Assembly: GCA_032433595.1 (NCBI GenBank)
Contig: JASWJB010000192.1
Coordinates: 1 to 64,000, forward strand
DNA: 64,000 nucleotides
Reading direction: 5' to 3'
From: Conoideocrella luteorostrata
Lineage: Eukaryota > Ascomycota > Sordariomycetes > Hypocreales > Clavicipitaceae
Position numbers and translations under genes: made by a program. Below are positions 23,497-34,814 of this stretch, piece after piece. The notes under the pieces are model-generated. The model worked only from the letters and a program-made list of their open reading frames with translations. It did not search any database and was not told the origin of the DNA. Numbering within the stretch: the first letter of the stretch is position 1; every line of letters begins with the position of its first letter.

Positions 23497-23769
23497 CAAG
23501 CCTCCCGCCCCCGTTGAACCCCCCCCGTTTTGCGACTTCTCTCCAACCCAACTACCATCTTTATAAACTGTTTTTGTGTTTTTGTCCTAGGACTTACATT
23601 CACTCTTTGAAGCGTATCTGTTGATAGCTTCTACACTCCTTCACAACCAAGATCCAACTTATACAACGGCTCGGCTCCGTATCTCCAACATTCATCTCTG
23701 AGGCTAGTTCTCGAGACCACCAACAGTCTTTTACTCAAAACAAACGAACAAACACAAACACCAGTCAAA

Positions 23770-24273
23770 ATGCAGTTCGCTATTTCTACTTTAGCCCTCC
23801 TTGCCTCTGCTGCTGCCGTCAGCGCCAGCTCCGTCTCTTTCTGGACTCTCGATGATGCCACCCGCACCGTCTACTTCACCCCTAGCAGTGGCTACGACGA
23901 AATCAAGAGTGTCACTGTCGACAACAAGGAGAAGACCAAGGTCGAATTCCCCGAGAAGTGGATCGGCAACTTCTACGCTGTCAAGAAGGGTGAGGAGAAC
24001 AAGCCCGGCATGCTGGGGGAGGTCAACTTCAACAGCTGGGGTGGCATGACCTACTTCGATGTCTCTGCCATTGTAGCCCCCACGGACCACGACAACGTCA
24101 AGCAGATGTGGCCCGCCAACGGCGAGTCCCCCATGTCTGGATGCCTGGTCTTCCCTTGCGGCAACGCCTACTGGCTCCCTGATGACATTCAGACCAAGGT
24201 CACCTCCGAGCATGACCTCATTACTACCCTCGGCGCCGGTTCCACCGGCATCAAGTTCGCTGAGGCCCAGTAA
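23770..24273 (+). CDS. Small secreted protein of unknown function
   Basis: Single exon, 167 residues. The N-terminus is a clear signal peptide (MQFAISTLALLASAAAVSA, cleavage probably after residue 19). The mature part of about 148 residues is rich in Trp, Phe, Tyr and Gly and contains two close cysteines in SGCLVFPCGNAYW, which could form a disulphide. I see no membrane segment, GPI tail or catalytic motif. Codon use is strongly biased to C-ending codons (GCC, GTC, AAG, AAC), more than in neighbouring genes, which points to high expression. The gene stands alone, about 6.4 kb from the gene on one side and 2 kb from the next. From memory, similar hypocrealean proteins have been labelled 'DNase1 protein', but nothing here resembles DNase I; I would not transfer that name. 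The start has a good context (CAAAATGCAG). Confidence 0.85.
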   Translation: MQFAISTLALLASAAAVSASSVSFWTLDDATRTVYFTPSSGYDEIKSVTVDNKEKTKVEFPEKWIGNFYAVKKGEENKPGMLGEVNFNSWGGMTYFDVSAIVAPTDHDNVKQMWPANGESPMSGCLVFPCGNAYWLPDDIQTKVTSEHDLITTLGAGSTGIKFAEAQ

Positions 24274-25015
24274 GCTATTGCGGTAAAAAGTCAACCTGTG
24301 ATTTAACTTGGGCTCGGCAATTCAAGCCAATCCATCGGTTCTTTTATCGAATGGGAGCGCATGCTGAGTCTTGATGATTCGCAACCTCCTCTCTGTCTCG
24401 TTCATGAAAGAATGCGTGCGCTGAGCGCCCAATTTATGATGCAATGATATACGGAAACAAAAAACAGGATTAAAAAGCAAGCTGGGAAACAACGGATACC
24501 CCTCGTGACTCCTGAACAAAGGGTTCAGGAGCCGAGACACTTATGGGTTATGGGGCAGTTTAGAGCAACCTGCAGGAAATAAAGGCGCAGCTGGGCAATT
24601 TCTTTATTTGTGAGGGATTCATGATCATTTTTTCTTCTTTCTACCGGAAGCCGTTCAGGTGCAAGCCTGTACGGGGTTCCAACCACTTTTCCCCTTCTCA
24701 TTCAATAGTTGGCTTTCTGTGTTTTGACAGCCTAGGCGGCAACACATCTTACACTCAACACATGATAAGTGTGAGTAGTGAGCCTGTTGGACTGGCATTC
24801 CATCAAGAGTCCAGCACTCACTTCACAAACAGCTTTTTAGACCTTCTTACTCTCGTTAACAAAACATTTCTCTTTGGACAAAGGCCCCCTTTCTGATTTT
24901 GTATATATGCATGAGATTACAGACACTATACCCCTTTGGAACATCATAGATCGAACATGAAATAGAACCCTCTACATCTTACGATGGCTTTTCTGGCGTC
25001 AGGTAGACACGCGCG

Positions 25016-25140
25016 TGCTAGTAACATGTGTGCATGTGTGTGCGCATGTGTGCGTCCGTGTGGCGGATGAGATTGTTAGGTGAGTGTCGGCGAGTGTGGG
25101 TGAATTGTATGGGTGAAGTGTGTGGGTGAGTGTGTTGGTC
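25016..25140. repeat. GT-rich low-complexity tract
   Basis: Imperfect gtgtgtgc / gtgagtgt units over about 120 bases. Non-coding. Confidence 0.7.
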
Positions 25141-26155
25141 GGCGGCATGGCGGTTCCGAATAGAGACGGCAACGTACACAAATGGAGTGGTGGGAGGGGC
25201 GGAGGGGGCATATGTGGGGAGTAAAGTCCGCCTAGAAAAGTTCAGACGATAACTACGGAAGGTACTCCGTACTCCGTCCAGGTTCCTGGCGCAGATGCCG
25301 TTCATGAGTTGCGGCGTTGCGATTGGTGCGATTGGGAAATCGGCGGGAAATCGGTAGGAAAACTAAGTGACACTCGTTTTTCAGAGAACACGTACTCCGT
25401 ACAGAGTAACTAACCAACCCCCGATGCATTCAGTACTGTTCGGAGTGCTGCCGCCGGATCTGGGCATTGTAGGGAGTACACCGACCGGCTCAGAAGGACA
25501 CGTGAAATGCAGGCATCTGCGCCGTACTCCGTACTCAGGGCAGGTACATCTCCCGCTTCGCTTCCTCGTCGATCGCTCACTTTAGCATCCAAGAGTGGCT
25601 ACTTCACGGGATGATTTAGTTATTCTACTACGGTCTCCGTACGTCCTAGAGCTACTCCGTACAGTATGTGGCATTATCTATTTTACCTCCGTCAGGTATC
25701 GCCCCCATCCTTCCTAATATGGGAAGCCTATTCTTCCAGTACGTGGAGGGGGTAAAATACATTGTGCCTCCCCAATGTATGTTGCCGTCTTTGTTTCTGC
25801 CTGCTTGCAATTCAGTGTGGTGTGGAGACTTGCCTGACGCTGTGCTACCATCTAATCAGGCAGCCAAGAGGCATTTATTTCCCCTACGTCGTACGAGATA
25901 GGATCAAATATAGGCGATAAAATGCAGGACGGGATTGGATTGTCTACAACGCGTCGTGTGCTATTTTGTATGCAGCCGCATGTACTGTGGCTTTGCTGTG
26001 GCTGACTGCGCAAGATAAGCTCAAAGCTGTCACCGCATGATTTTTTTAAGACCCCAAGTCTGCGTTCAACGGCAATTTCAATTTGGGGTTTCCCCTCGCC
26101 CCCCCCCCACCTTCAACTACATCAGACCTCCGATATAATCTCGCTGCGATCCCTT

Positions 26156-26163
26156 CCAATTGG
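26156..26163. promoter_or_regulatory. CCAAT box (palindromic CCAATTGG) upstream of FPP synthase
   Basis: CCAAT on one strand and on the other, 80-87 bases before the start codon; CCAAT is the target of the HAP/CBC complex in fungi. Its use here is inference. Confidence 0.4.
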
Positions 26164-26242
26164 TCATTTGGACTCGGCTTGACAACCAGTATTCCTTGTC
26201 TTCACGGTTGCAGCAAACACGGCATCATCACATCAATTCAAA

Positions 26243-27427
26243 ATGGCGCAGAAGACGACCCTGAAGGAATTTGAGTCCGTGTATCCCAAGCTGGAGGAAG
26301 CGATTTTGGACCATGCCAAGTCCTATAAGCTTCCCCGGGCGGAGCTTGACTGGCTGAAGAAGGTGAGTTGAATGGCCATTCCCCTTGTCACGCCGTCATG
26401 TTTGATTTGATTCCCTCGTTCTTTTCTACATTTTGCATCATCTTGCTCCCCCTTGGCAGCTTGGACCTCCCTGAAACTGACTGATGGCCGACCTGGGCTG
26501 CAGAACCTCGAAGTCAACCCCCTCGGCGGAAAATGCAACCGCGGCATGTCTGTCCCCGACTCGGTCTCCCTGTTGCTCGGCAAATCCCTCAGCGAGGAAC
26601 AATATTTTCAAGCTGCCACCCTGGGCTGGATGACCGAGCTCCTCCAGGCCTTCTTCCTCGTGTCGGACGACATCATGGACAGCAGCATTACGCGCCGCGG
26701 CCAGCCCTGCTGGTACCGCCAGGAGGGCGTCGGCATGATCGCCATCAACGATGCTTTCATCCTCGAGTCCGGCATCTACATCCTGTTGAAGAAGTTCTTC
26801 CGCAGTCACCCCGCCTACGTCGACCTCGTCGAGCTCTTCCACGAGACCACCTTCCAGACCGAAATGGGCCAGCTGTGCGATCTTCTTACCGCTCCCGAGG
26901 ACACAGTCAACCTCGACAACTTCTCCATGACCAAGTACCAGTTCATCGTCATCTACAAGACCGCCTACTACTCCTTCTACCTTCCCGTCGCGCTGGCCTT
27001 GCACCAGCTCAACCTCGCCACGCCCAAGAACCTCAAGCAGGCACAGGACATCCTCATCCCCCTCGGTGAATACTTCCAGATCCAGGATGACTATCTCGAC
27101 AACTTTGGCCGTCCGGAACACATTGGAAAGATTGGCACAGACATCAAGGATAACAAGTGCTCGTGGTTGGTGAACCAGGCCATCGAGATTGCTACACCCG
27201 AGCAGCGCAAGATCCTCGAAGACAACTATGGACAAAAGGATGATGCGAAGGAGGCTGTCATCAAGAAGCTTTACGATGAAATGAAGCTCAAGGAACGGTA
27301 TGAGGCCTTTGAGGAGAAGAGAGCCGCCGAGATTCGCGCCATGGTTGATCAGATTGACGAGAGTGAGGGCCTGAAGAAGGGCGTGTTTGAGGTGTTTATC
27401 GACAAGATCTACAAGCGCACCAAGTAA
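26243..27427 (+). CDS. ERG20: Farnesyl pyrophosphate synthase
   Basis: Condenses isopentenyl and dimethylallyl pyrophosphate to geranyl and then farnesyl pyrophosphate, the branch point to sterols, dolichol, ubiquinone and prenylation. Two exons, 26243-26362 and 26504-27427, give 347 residues, the standard fungal length. The intron has GTGAGT and CTGCAG. Motifs: [13 protein letters not shown] (about 47-59) with the diphosphate-binding Lys and Arg; the first Asp-rich motif DDIMD at 95-99; RRGQPCWYR just after; the [18 protein letters not shown] region; the second Asp-rich motif DDYLD at 235-239; and the basic C-terminus KIYKRTK. Both Phe residues typical of chain-length control before the first Asp motif are present (AFFLVSDD), so farnesyl and not geranylgeranyl product is expected. 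Codon use in exon 2 is strongly C-biased, suggesting high expression. No terpene-cluster neighbours, so this is the primary-metabolism copy. Confidence 0.97.
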
Positions 27428-28206
27428 AACATTGGAAGAATGCCGTGCAAGAAAGTAAATATAGTAAAATACCTGCTCTGGTAGTTATGCATAATGAGGG
27501 TACGCTTCAGTAGACGGATCAGGGACATAGAGCAAAATCGTTTCAAATTCCTTACATATCCTCAAGCAGACAAACTAAACATTCCAGCTTGGGCGCGGTA
27601 GCGTAATAATCAACTTAGATTTTGTCCAACGCGTGGTGTAGCATGCACACTCCTCTGATGCAGCGTTCGGAAATGGCTCGCTGGCTCAAAGTGTGGTAGG
27701 GGATAAGCGCGCAAAACCAGGCGGAAATTCAGCACCAAAGCTACTCCATCAGTTTGACCACTACTACCCGGATAGCGATACCATAATGCCTGTATAAATG
27801 GGCATGAAATAGCAATGTACGATGTTATTCATCAGCCACCTCACGTTGCTCGGTGGAGATGACTACTATATGGAGTTTGATCAGCACATCCCCCCCAGTT
27901 TGGAACCTTGCGGCCGCGAAAAAAGAGGGCGAAACTGCATAACAACTAGACTTGTCTTGGCATGTTGTTTAAAAACTAAATGTAGCTAGATCACTCAAGG
28001 CAGTATATATGTTTTCGCACTGAGGTTACATATCTGGTAAAACCTGCGAGAAGCCCCGGAGGGTTTGTATAAGTCATGTAGTAGTAGTAGTACATCTAGC
28101 TGTGCATAATCCATGCAATTCAGAAGGGCTGCGCTGGCGCATTGTCTTGGTAAAAGGTGGAGTCAGATCCATGAATCAGAGTACGCTACCTCGCGGGATT
28201 ATTTAT
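27428..28206. other. Convergent intergenic region, FPP synthase / VPS54
   Basis: 779 bases between two 3' ends. A short GTA repeat occurs near 28078-28090. No gene or terminator-like structure that I can support. Confidence 0.45.
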
Positions 28207-31200
28207 TCAACCTCGGTTGATGCCCTCTTTGCCGTCAACCTTGACCTCCCCCTCTGATTCTAGCGTACCTTCTTCACCCGCCTTTTCGTCCTTGTCATCC
28301 TTCTCGTCATTATCGGCTGTTACGACTTCCTCCGCTGGCTCGGGAGACACAGGCTTCACGTATTTGGATTTTGCAATATCGGCGAGGAAGTCTCCCGCAT
28401 CACCGAATCCTTCAAGCTTGCCCAGCTTGGATGAGAAGAACTCCACGTCTTGCAGCATACTGTTGTCACCATAATTAGTAACTTGATCTCATACTTTTAC
28501 CTTTGCGCAAGCAAATGACGGAGCACAAAGACATGCATTGAGAACACTCACTTTTGTTGACCAGCTTCTGTCTTGGGAGTTGCCTCCCTAAGAGGAGCTC
28601 CCAGCTGTTCTTTATAGCTAGCGAAGACAGGCGCCATAATCATCTGGATCGAGCTTTCGGGAAGATGTTTTGTAAGAACACGGTGCAGCGTAGTGGTTTC
28701 TCTGGCGAGAATCTCCATGTATGGTTGTACGGCCCCGGGCTTGGCCGAATCCCAGTCGATAGTTTTCATGCTTTTGGCATGGATGGCTGCTCGGCCACTC
28801 ATTATGTCTACTAGCTTCTGGTGAATGCTGGCTTGGTGGTCCTGCAAGAGCCGGCGTACCTTGTCAAATTCACCCATCAAACTAGACACTCCAGGCCCCG
28901 AACCAGCGCGGCTCCGTACAAACTCTCGAATGTGAGGGACCAGCGTGGCCGTGAATGATAAAGCCTGTGAAGCTAGAGCCAGGTGCTTCGTAGTGATGTT
29001 TTTCAGTCCCGCAGAACGAGTTGCACCTGCGCCGAGAATTAATTGCGTGCAACGAGAGTTAAACAGTTGAAGATATGCTGTCAGTGAGGATGCTACATCT
29101 GTTGTCATGGACGGAATACCGGCAATCAGATGTAAGAAGCTGCCTATGCCCTCGAGGCATAGTATGGCGGAGGTAGGAAGAAGAAACTTTTCTGACTCAA
29201 TAACAGCGGAGCGTGCCTTCTCTTTGCCCGCCCCATTGGTTTCTGCGGCCTCGGTTGTGGACGCGCGCTTCTCAAGATCTCTATAGGGGATCCAAATTTT
29301 GTTGTTCTCAGTCCAAACGAATGCATCCTGCGTGCTCGACCCCAATATCAAGTCCAGGAGTTGCGAATCGCCCTCTGTAAAGTCCTTTGCGTTCCATTGG
29401 TCAGCTTCCATGCCCTGGGCTAGCTTTTGCATCTCCGCATCGCGATTTCGCTGAACAAACTCTTTGATGTGTCCATTAACCACGTTCTTGAGTGACGTGC
29501 CGCTGCGCCCAGAGATGGCTTCGCACTCGTTGGCAAAGTAGAGGTTCAGAGTAAAGTAGCGAAGAAAAAAGTCTAACGGCAAGTGAGTGGCTTGCTCGGT
29601 CCGGACTTTGAGGATCTTGACAATCTTGTCATTGGCAACATCAACAGCTTGTGTCAAAAGACTATTAATATCCAAACTCTTGTGGAGTTCTTCTTGGAGC
29701 TCTACGCCAGCGGCAGCCATGGGGTTGATAGAATAACGGTCGGGCCGAGGACTGCTGACCGGCGATCTGAAGGGCGGTGATTTCACTCCGTCTGGGGTCT
29801 GTGGACTGGACAAGGAACTTGCGATGTCAAGTAAGACCTTCACTTGAGTCGACAGCCGCCTCAAAGTCTCCGTAACCCCAACATAAATCTTGACCAGAAG
29901 TACTTCGGCATCTTCTGGGTCCATCGCGCGAAGGTTTCTTGCTAGATTGGTGGATTTCTCTTGGCTGGAAAGATGTCTACTTCCGCTTGCTGTAGACACT
30001 GACAACATAGACTCGTTATCGTCATCGCTTGAACTTGGAAGAGGACGTCGAACCAGATTGCGAATTTCGCGAAGCACTGTATCTCGATATGCCATGGCTG
30101 CATTCACAACGTATTTAGCACGATGCAATCCTACCATGTTCGGCATGAGCTGAGTTTTGAGTTCCTCCGTTGATGTGAGGTATGTAGGGAACACAGATGA
30201 TGATCGCGAATGTCCGCCCCGTTGTCTCGACGCTGCGTTACTCCACCGTAACAGAACGTCTGAAGCAGAAACAGACTCTGAGTGGCGCCGCAAATCTGCA
30301 AGCAGAACACTGGTCCACTGCGATTCATACGCTTTCCCGACTTTGAACCGCAGAGTGGTCAAATCCTGGTTAATCCCCTGTAACGCTGAGGACCCTCGAA
30401 GAGAGCGCAGTTCTATACCCAGCGACACACTTTTATCCGTCCCTTCACGCTCGCCCGCAATGAGTTTGTCCAACGAGTCAATACTGGATAAAGCCTTCTC
30501 TAACTCTCCGGCATCAACCAGTGACTCGCAACTGGCGAGCCCGTCAACAATGTGATGTAGCTGGATAACAGCGTCATTCAGCTGCCGCAAATTTTCTTGT
30601 CGGCGGCGCTTTTGGGCGATGAGAAGTCCATTTGTAGCCACTTCCTCGTCTAAAGCCTGGAGCTCCTCCCTTAATGCTGTTATTCTCTCGACAGACTCGG
30701 CAGCTTCCGAGTGCAGCTCCTTTAAAGAACCAAGCGCCGTGAAGAATGTCGTAGAGGCAGTCGATATTGAGTTGATGAGGTGAACCTCGATCGTGTCCAT
30801 ATACCATGACAGCTTTTCCTGCAGGATAGCATTTGTTGCCAATGCCTTTCTTGGAGCCGATGGTGCTGAAGAACTATCGTTGTCGGACGATGGGGGGCGA
30901 ATGACCTCTGAGCGCTCGCTAACAATGTCAAATGTCCTAGGATTCTCAAGATGAAAATCCTCGTCAAAGTAGACAGTTGGGATGGTCGATAGAGGAGCTG
31001 GACCCTGAGGGGCTTTCCGCATTAACCCGGAACTTGATCTACGCGAAGGACTCGGCGCTTCGATAGAGCCTAATGATGCGATCGATGAAGTCGAACCTCG
31101 TCGTTGAGGCCTAGTCGTCGGTCGCAAGAGGCTGTCGGATCCGCTGTCAGGTTGTTCATCATGCTTTGTGCTGCGTTTGCTTCTTGTGGTTTCTTCCTCG

Positions 31201-31749
31201 CTCTCTTTCACGCGTCGTAATTGTTCATACAGCGCACCGATCTGTGTAAGATACGGGTTGAACTCGGCGGCATCGACAATGGGGATGTTCGTCAATGTGA
31301 CAGGGGGAATGTCTCTCGCCGTTGGGATTCTGTGTGAGCTCAACGATGGTGCTGTCGTATGAGGTTGAAGACCAGTTCGTACTATAGGAGGTTGTAGAAG
31401 CGTAGATATGGCTATGCGTACACTATTTAGCAACGATGCATCTTTCATCTATTGCAAACACACTTCCTACCGTTTTGTCCCGACTCGTAAACCGAAAGAG
31501 TCGTGGTGCTCGAGGCATTGTCTAACGTGCCACCCATTGAATGTATGGAGCTAGCTGTGGAATTCCGTCTGGAAGCTGAGCGCGCATAAGATTGTATAGG
31601 CCGACTACTGCACAATTATTAGCGCAATTGATTAAAGTTCCATCGTCGACAATGGGAACCAACCTGTGAAGAGGGACCTCATGTCGACCTCCAGGTGACA
31701 AAGCCGAGAGACTGTCGACTGACTTTCCAGCATTTGAAGAAGAGAACAT
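28207..31749 (-). CDS. VPS54: GARP complex subunit VPS54
   Basis: Subunit of the Golgi-associated retrograde protein complex, which tethers endosome-derived vesicles at the trans-Golgi. Four minus-strand exons, 31749-31664, 31607-31471, 31411-28552 and 28459-28207, join in phase to 1111 residues. The first two short exons give a Ser-rich start (MFSSSNAGKSVDSLSALS, then SASRRNSTASSIHSMGG), which runs into AISTLLQPPIVRTG. The Vps54 N-terminal motif VYFDEDFHLENPRTF lies near 218-235, a long coiled coil near 270-380, and the Vps54-like C-terminal domain contains FLRYFTLNLYFANECEAISG. The final exon adds VEFFSSKLGKLEGFGDAGD and an acidic Asp/Glu/Lys tail. Without that exon the protein would stop directly at the donor. 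Intron 1 has the weak donor GTTGGT. It diverges from MCM5. Confidence 0.9.
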
Positions 31750-32452
31750 GATGCGCGCAATCACACCGATTCCTGCCGTGATAGAAGACAGGCGTGAAAG
31801 GGAGGAGAAAGATAAAGAGACCGACAGCTGTTTCAACGGCTTTGCTGAGGAAGTCTACCGGGGTATCATCACTAGCATTTACAGAACTACAGGAAGCGGA
31901 TCGAGAAAGCCGGATTTGAGAGAAAAATACGACGATAAGGAAAGCTAATGCAATAATGATTGGAGTACCATAATGGCATTCGGCAGGACAGCTGATACGA
32001 GCCAAAGGCGTGCTGACAGTTAGCTATCGGCCATCACACGCACAGCCACGACAGCATCAGCGGGATAGCTCAACGCCAACTCAAGTTTGGCATACGCAAC
32101 CGATAATTCTCCGTCACAGCCAGGGGCAACATTTATCAGTCAGTTGGCACGTGATGATAAGAAGCGTAAAGAGTAGCTCAAAGAGCCCCACCCGGGCTTA
32201 GCTGCAAGCACTTCAGTTCGCTTTCGCGTCCAAGGGCGCGTCCCATTGTCGCAACCCTGCGTCGGACGCGTTTTCACGCGTAAAGTGATTGACTCTTCCC
32301 TCCCAAACTCTTTGCCCTTGGGTTGCGATAGCATCAGCCAGCCCCTCGATTCGCAAGTTGCATGCCATTTTCGTTCTCAGCCATTCAACTTAACCATCGC
32401 GCCTTTGGGTTTTTTTCACTACCATCATTTGGCAGGTGCACAAAAGACTCCA
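31750..32452. other. Divergent promoter region VPS54 / MCM5
   Basis: 703 bases between two divergent start codons. The MCM5-proximal half carries a pair of MluI boxes (separate entry). The VPS54-proximal half shows nothing I recognise. Confidence 0.5.
32266..32281. promoter_or_regulatory. Paired MluI cell-cycle boxes upstream of MCM5
   Basis: Two perfect ACGCGT sites at 32266-32271 and 32276-32281, ten bases apart start to start (one helical turn), about 175-190 bases before the MCM5 start codon. ACGCGT is the MBF (Mbp1/Swi6-type) target that drives G1/S transcription of replication genes in yeasts. A further GCGCGT-like element is near 32236. Confidence 0.65.
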
Positions 32453-34814
32453 ATGATGGACCGCCAGTCTGTGTACTCCGCGCACGTCTATGAACCAAAC
32501 GTTGGTGAAAATGGCGACACTCGGCTACAGCTACAACACCAGCTCGAGACCTTCATCCTGGATTTTCGTCTTGACAACAACTTTGTCTATCGGTATGAAG
32601 GATTATGTCACCTGTCTATTTGTAATTTTCGTCTCGGAGTTGAAAACTGACCTTGTTTCTACTCTCAGTGACCAATTGAGAGAGAATGCACTTCTCAAAA
32701 AATTCTATTGCGATGTCAACATCAATGATCTCATCAATTTCAATGAAGAGCTTGCCCACAAGCTTGCTTCCGAACCTGCCGAGATCATCCCCCTGGTAAG
32801 TGAAACTCGGTTCTGCATCTCGTGATGGACATTACCAGCTGATGGTTTTCACGCAGTTTGAGGGAGCTTTAAAGAAATGCACACACCGAATCGTCTTCCC
32901 GCATGAGAAAAAAATCGACTTAGCAGACCATCAACTTCTCCTACACTCCGATGCTGATGATGTATCAATTCGCAATCTAGACTCCATGACTATTGCGAGA
33001 CTTGTCCGCGTGCCAGGAATCGTCATTGGAGCTTCCGTCATGTCCTCCAAAGCCACACAGCTTCACATCCAGTGCCGCAACTGCCAATACCAAGATGCCA
33101 TCCCTGTTCTGGGTGGCTTCACTGGGGTGACCCTGCCTAGACAATGCGGCCGTAAGCGAATTCCTAATGATCCTACCGAAAAATGCCCCCTAGATCCTTA
33201 CTTCGTCATGCACGAGAAGTCTCAATTCGTCGACCAGCAAATCATCAAACTTCAAGAGGCACCAGACCAAGTCCCCGTTGGAGAGCTTCCTAGACATGTT
33301 CTTATCTCCGCGGACAGATATCTCACAAACCGTGTCGTCCCTGGCTCAAGGTGTACTGTCATGGGCATTTTCTCAATTTATCAGAATAAGACATCCAAAA
33401 ACTCCTCCACCAATGGAGCTGTCGCAATCCGGACGCCATATCTGAGAGCAGTTGGTATACAGACGGATCTGGATCAATCTGCCAAGGGGTCCGCCTCCTA
33501 TACCGAGGAGGAAGAGCAAGAATTCTTGGAGATGAGCAGGCGACCAGATCTATACAACGTCATGACGGATTGCATCGCGCCATCAATTTACGGCAACAGA
33601 GACATCAAGAAATCCATCTTGTGTCTGCTATTAGGTGGATCTAAAAAAATTCTACCGGATGGCATGAGGCTAAGAGGTGACATTAACGTGCTTCTTCTTG
33701 GTGATCCTGGTACCGCAAAATCACAGCTGTTAAAATTTGTGGAAAAAGCAGCGCCTATATCCATTTACACCTCTGGTAAAGGCTCGTCAGCGGCCGGTTT
33801 GACGGCTTCCGTGCAGCGCGATCATTCAACAAGAGAATTCTATTTGGAAGGTGGCGCCATGGTGCTAGCTGACGGTGGTGTTGTTTGTATCGATGAGTTT
33901 GACAAGATGAGAGATGAAGACCGTGTTGCTATCCACGAAGCTATGGAGCAGCAAACCATTTCCATTGCCAAAGCCGGCATCACCACCATTCTAAACGCAA
34001 GAACATCAGTATTGGCCGCTGCCAATCCCATTTTCGGCCGCTATGACGACATGAAGACCCCAGGAGAGAATATAGACTTTCAGACCACCATTTTGTCCCG
34101 TTTTGACATGATTTACATCGTCAAGGATGAGCACACCCGAGAAAAGGACGAGAGAATAGCCAAGCACGTCATGGGCATCCATATGGATGGTCGTGGTGCT
34201 GAGGAGGTTGCTGAATCAGAAATACCTGTCGAGAAGATGCGAAGATATATTACTTACTGCAAAACGTTTGTTCTGACTTTCTTTCGTCACCTAGCTCAAA
34301 ATTTCGCTAACCTAAGAATAGGCGCTGTGCACCACGATTAAGCCCTGAGGCCGCCGAAAAACTCTCGTCTCATTTCGTCTCCATCCGAAGACAGGTCCAC
34401 GCCGCTGAGGTTGAAGCTAATACACGTTCATCCATCCCCATCACCGTCCGTCAGTTGGAAGCCATCGTTCGCATTACCGAATCTCTAGCTAAACTGACAC
34501 TCTCGCCCATTGCTACGGAGGAACACGTTGACGAAGCTATCCGCTTGTTCCTCTGTTCTACCATGGATGCCGTTAACCAAGGCAGCAATCAGGGCAGCCG
34601 CGAGCTGAACGAGGAGGTCAACCGTCTCGAGGTTGAGCTCAAGCGCCGACTACCTATCGGCTGGAGCACGAGTTTAGCCACGCTTCGGCGAGAAATGGTC
34701 GAGGGCAAGGGCTATAGCGAGCAGGGCTTAAATAGAGCGCTGATGGTTTTGCAGAAGCGAGATACGATCATGTTCAGAAACTCGGGAGCACAAGTATATC
34801 GACATGGAGCTTAA
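32453..34814 (+). CDS. MCM5: DNA replication licensing factor MCM5
   Basis: AAA+ subunit of the MCM2-7 replicative helicase. Four exons, 32453-32592, 32669-32795, 32857-34265 and 34322-34814, give 722 residues. Two adjacent ATG codons (32453, 32456) make the exact start uncertain by one residue. The N-terminal domain includes the Zn-ribbon region at about 160-200 ([10 protein letters not shown]...QCGRKRIP...KCPLDPY). In the ATPase core I see Walker [10 protein letters not shown] at about 371, Walker B CIDEFDKM at about 435, and the arginine-finger motif SRFD near 503. The C-terminal exon encodes the winged-helix region ending QVYRHGA. Exon 3 ends in TGCAAAAC and the next begins GCGCTGTGC, restoring [18 protein letters not shown]. 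Intron 3 has the weak donor GTTTGT. Divergent from VPS54. Confidence 0.96.

Larger units (their letters stand above)
17361..23769. other. 6.4-kb gene-poor region
   Basis: No gene is supported by codon pattern, family motif or splice structure. Short open frames are scattered on both strands and look random; the longest, 144 codons near 21476-21910, has no recognisable domain. Palindrome copies lie near 20807, 20885, 21236, 22388 and 23322. A (TG)n microsatellite occurs near 20601. The first few hundred bases are the promoter of the minus-strand GPI-protein gene and the last few hundred that of the secreted-protein gene. The composition could reflect old decayed mobile elements, but I cannot identify any. 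Confidence 0.5.
24274..26242. other. Intergenic region with GT-rich tract and palindrome copies
   Basis: 2 kb without a supported gene. A GT/GC-rich simple tract spans about 25016-25140. Four to five TACTCCGTA copies lie near 25262, 25391, 25523 and 25653. The last 200 bases are the farnesyl pyrophosphate synthase promoter, with a C run near 26099 and a CCAAT box (separate entry). Confidence 0.5.

Noticed and set aside
23791..24294. 167-codon open frame opposite the secreted protein
   Set aside because: Same effect of codon bias; Asp/Gly/Val-rich with no signal peptide or motif.
26438..27235. 265-codon open frame opposite FPP synthase
   Set aside because: Arises from the strong C-ending codon bias of the sense gene, which leaves the antisense frame without stops; Val/Leu/Glu-rich with no domain.
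28207..31749. Assignment to COG5 or another oligomeric Golgi subunit
   Set aside because: The DEDFHLENPRTF motif, the VPS54-type N-terminal exons and the terminal KLGKLEGFGDAGD exon fit VPS54 better.
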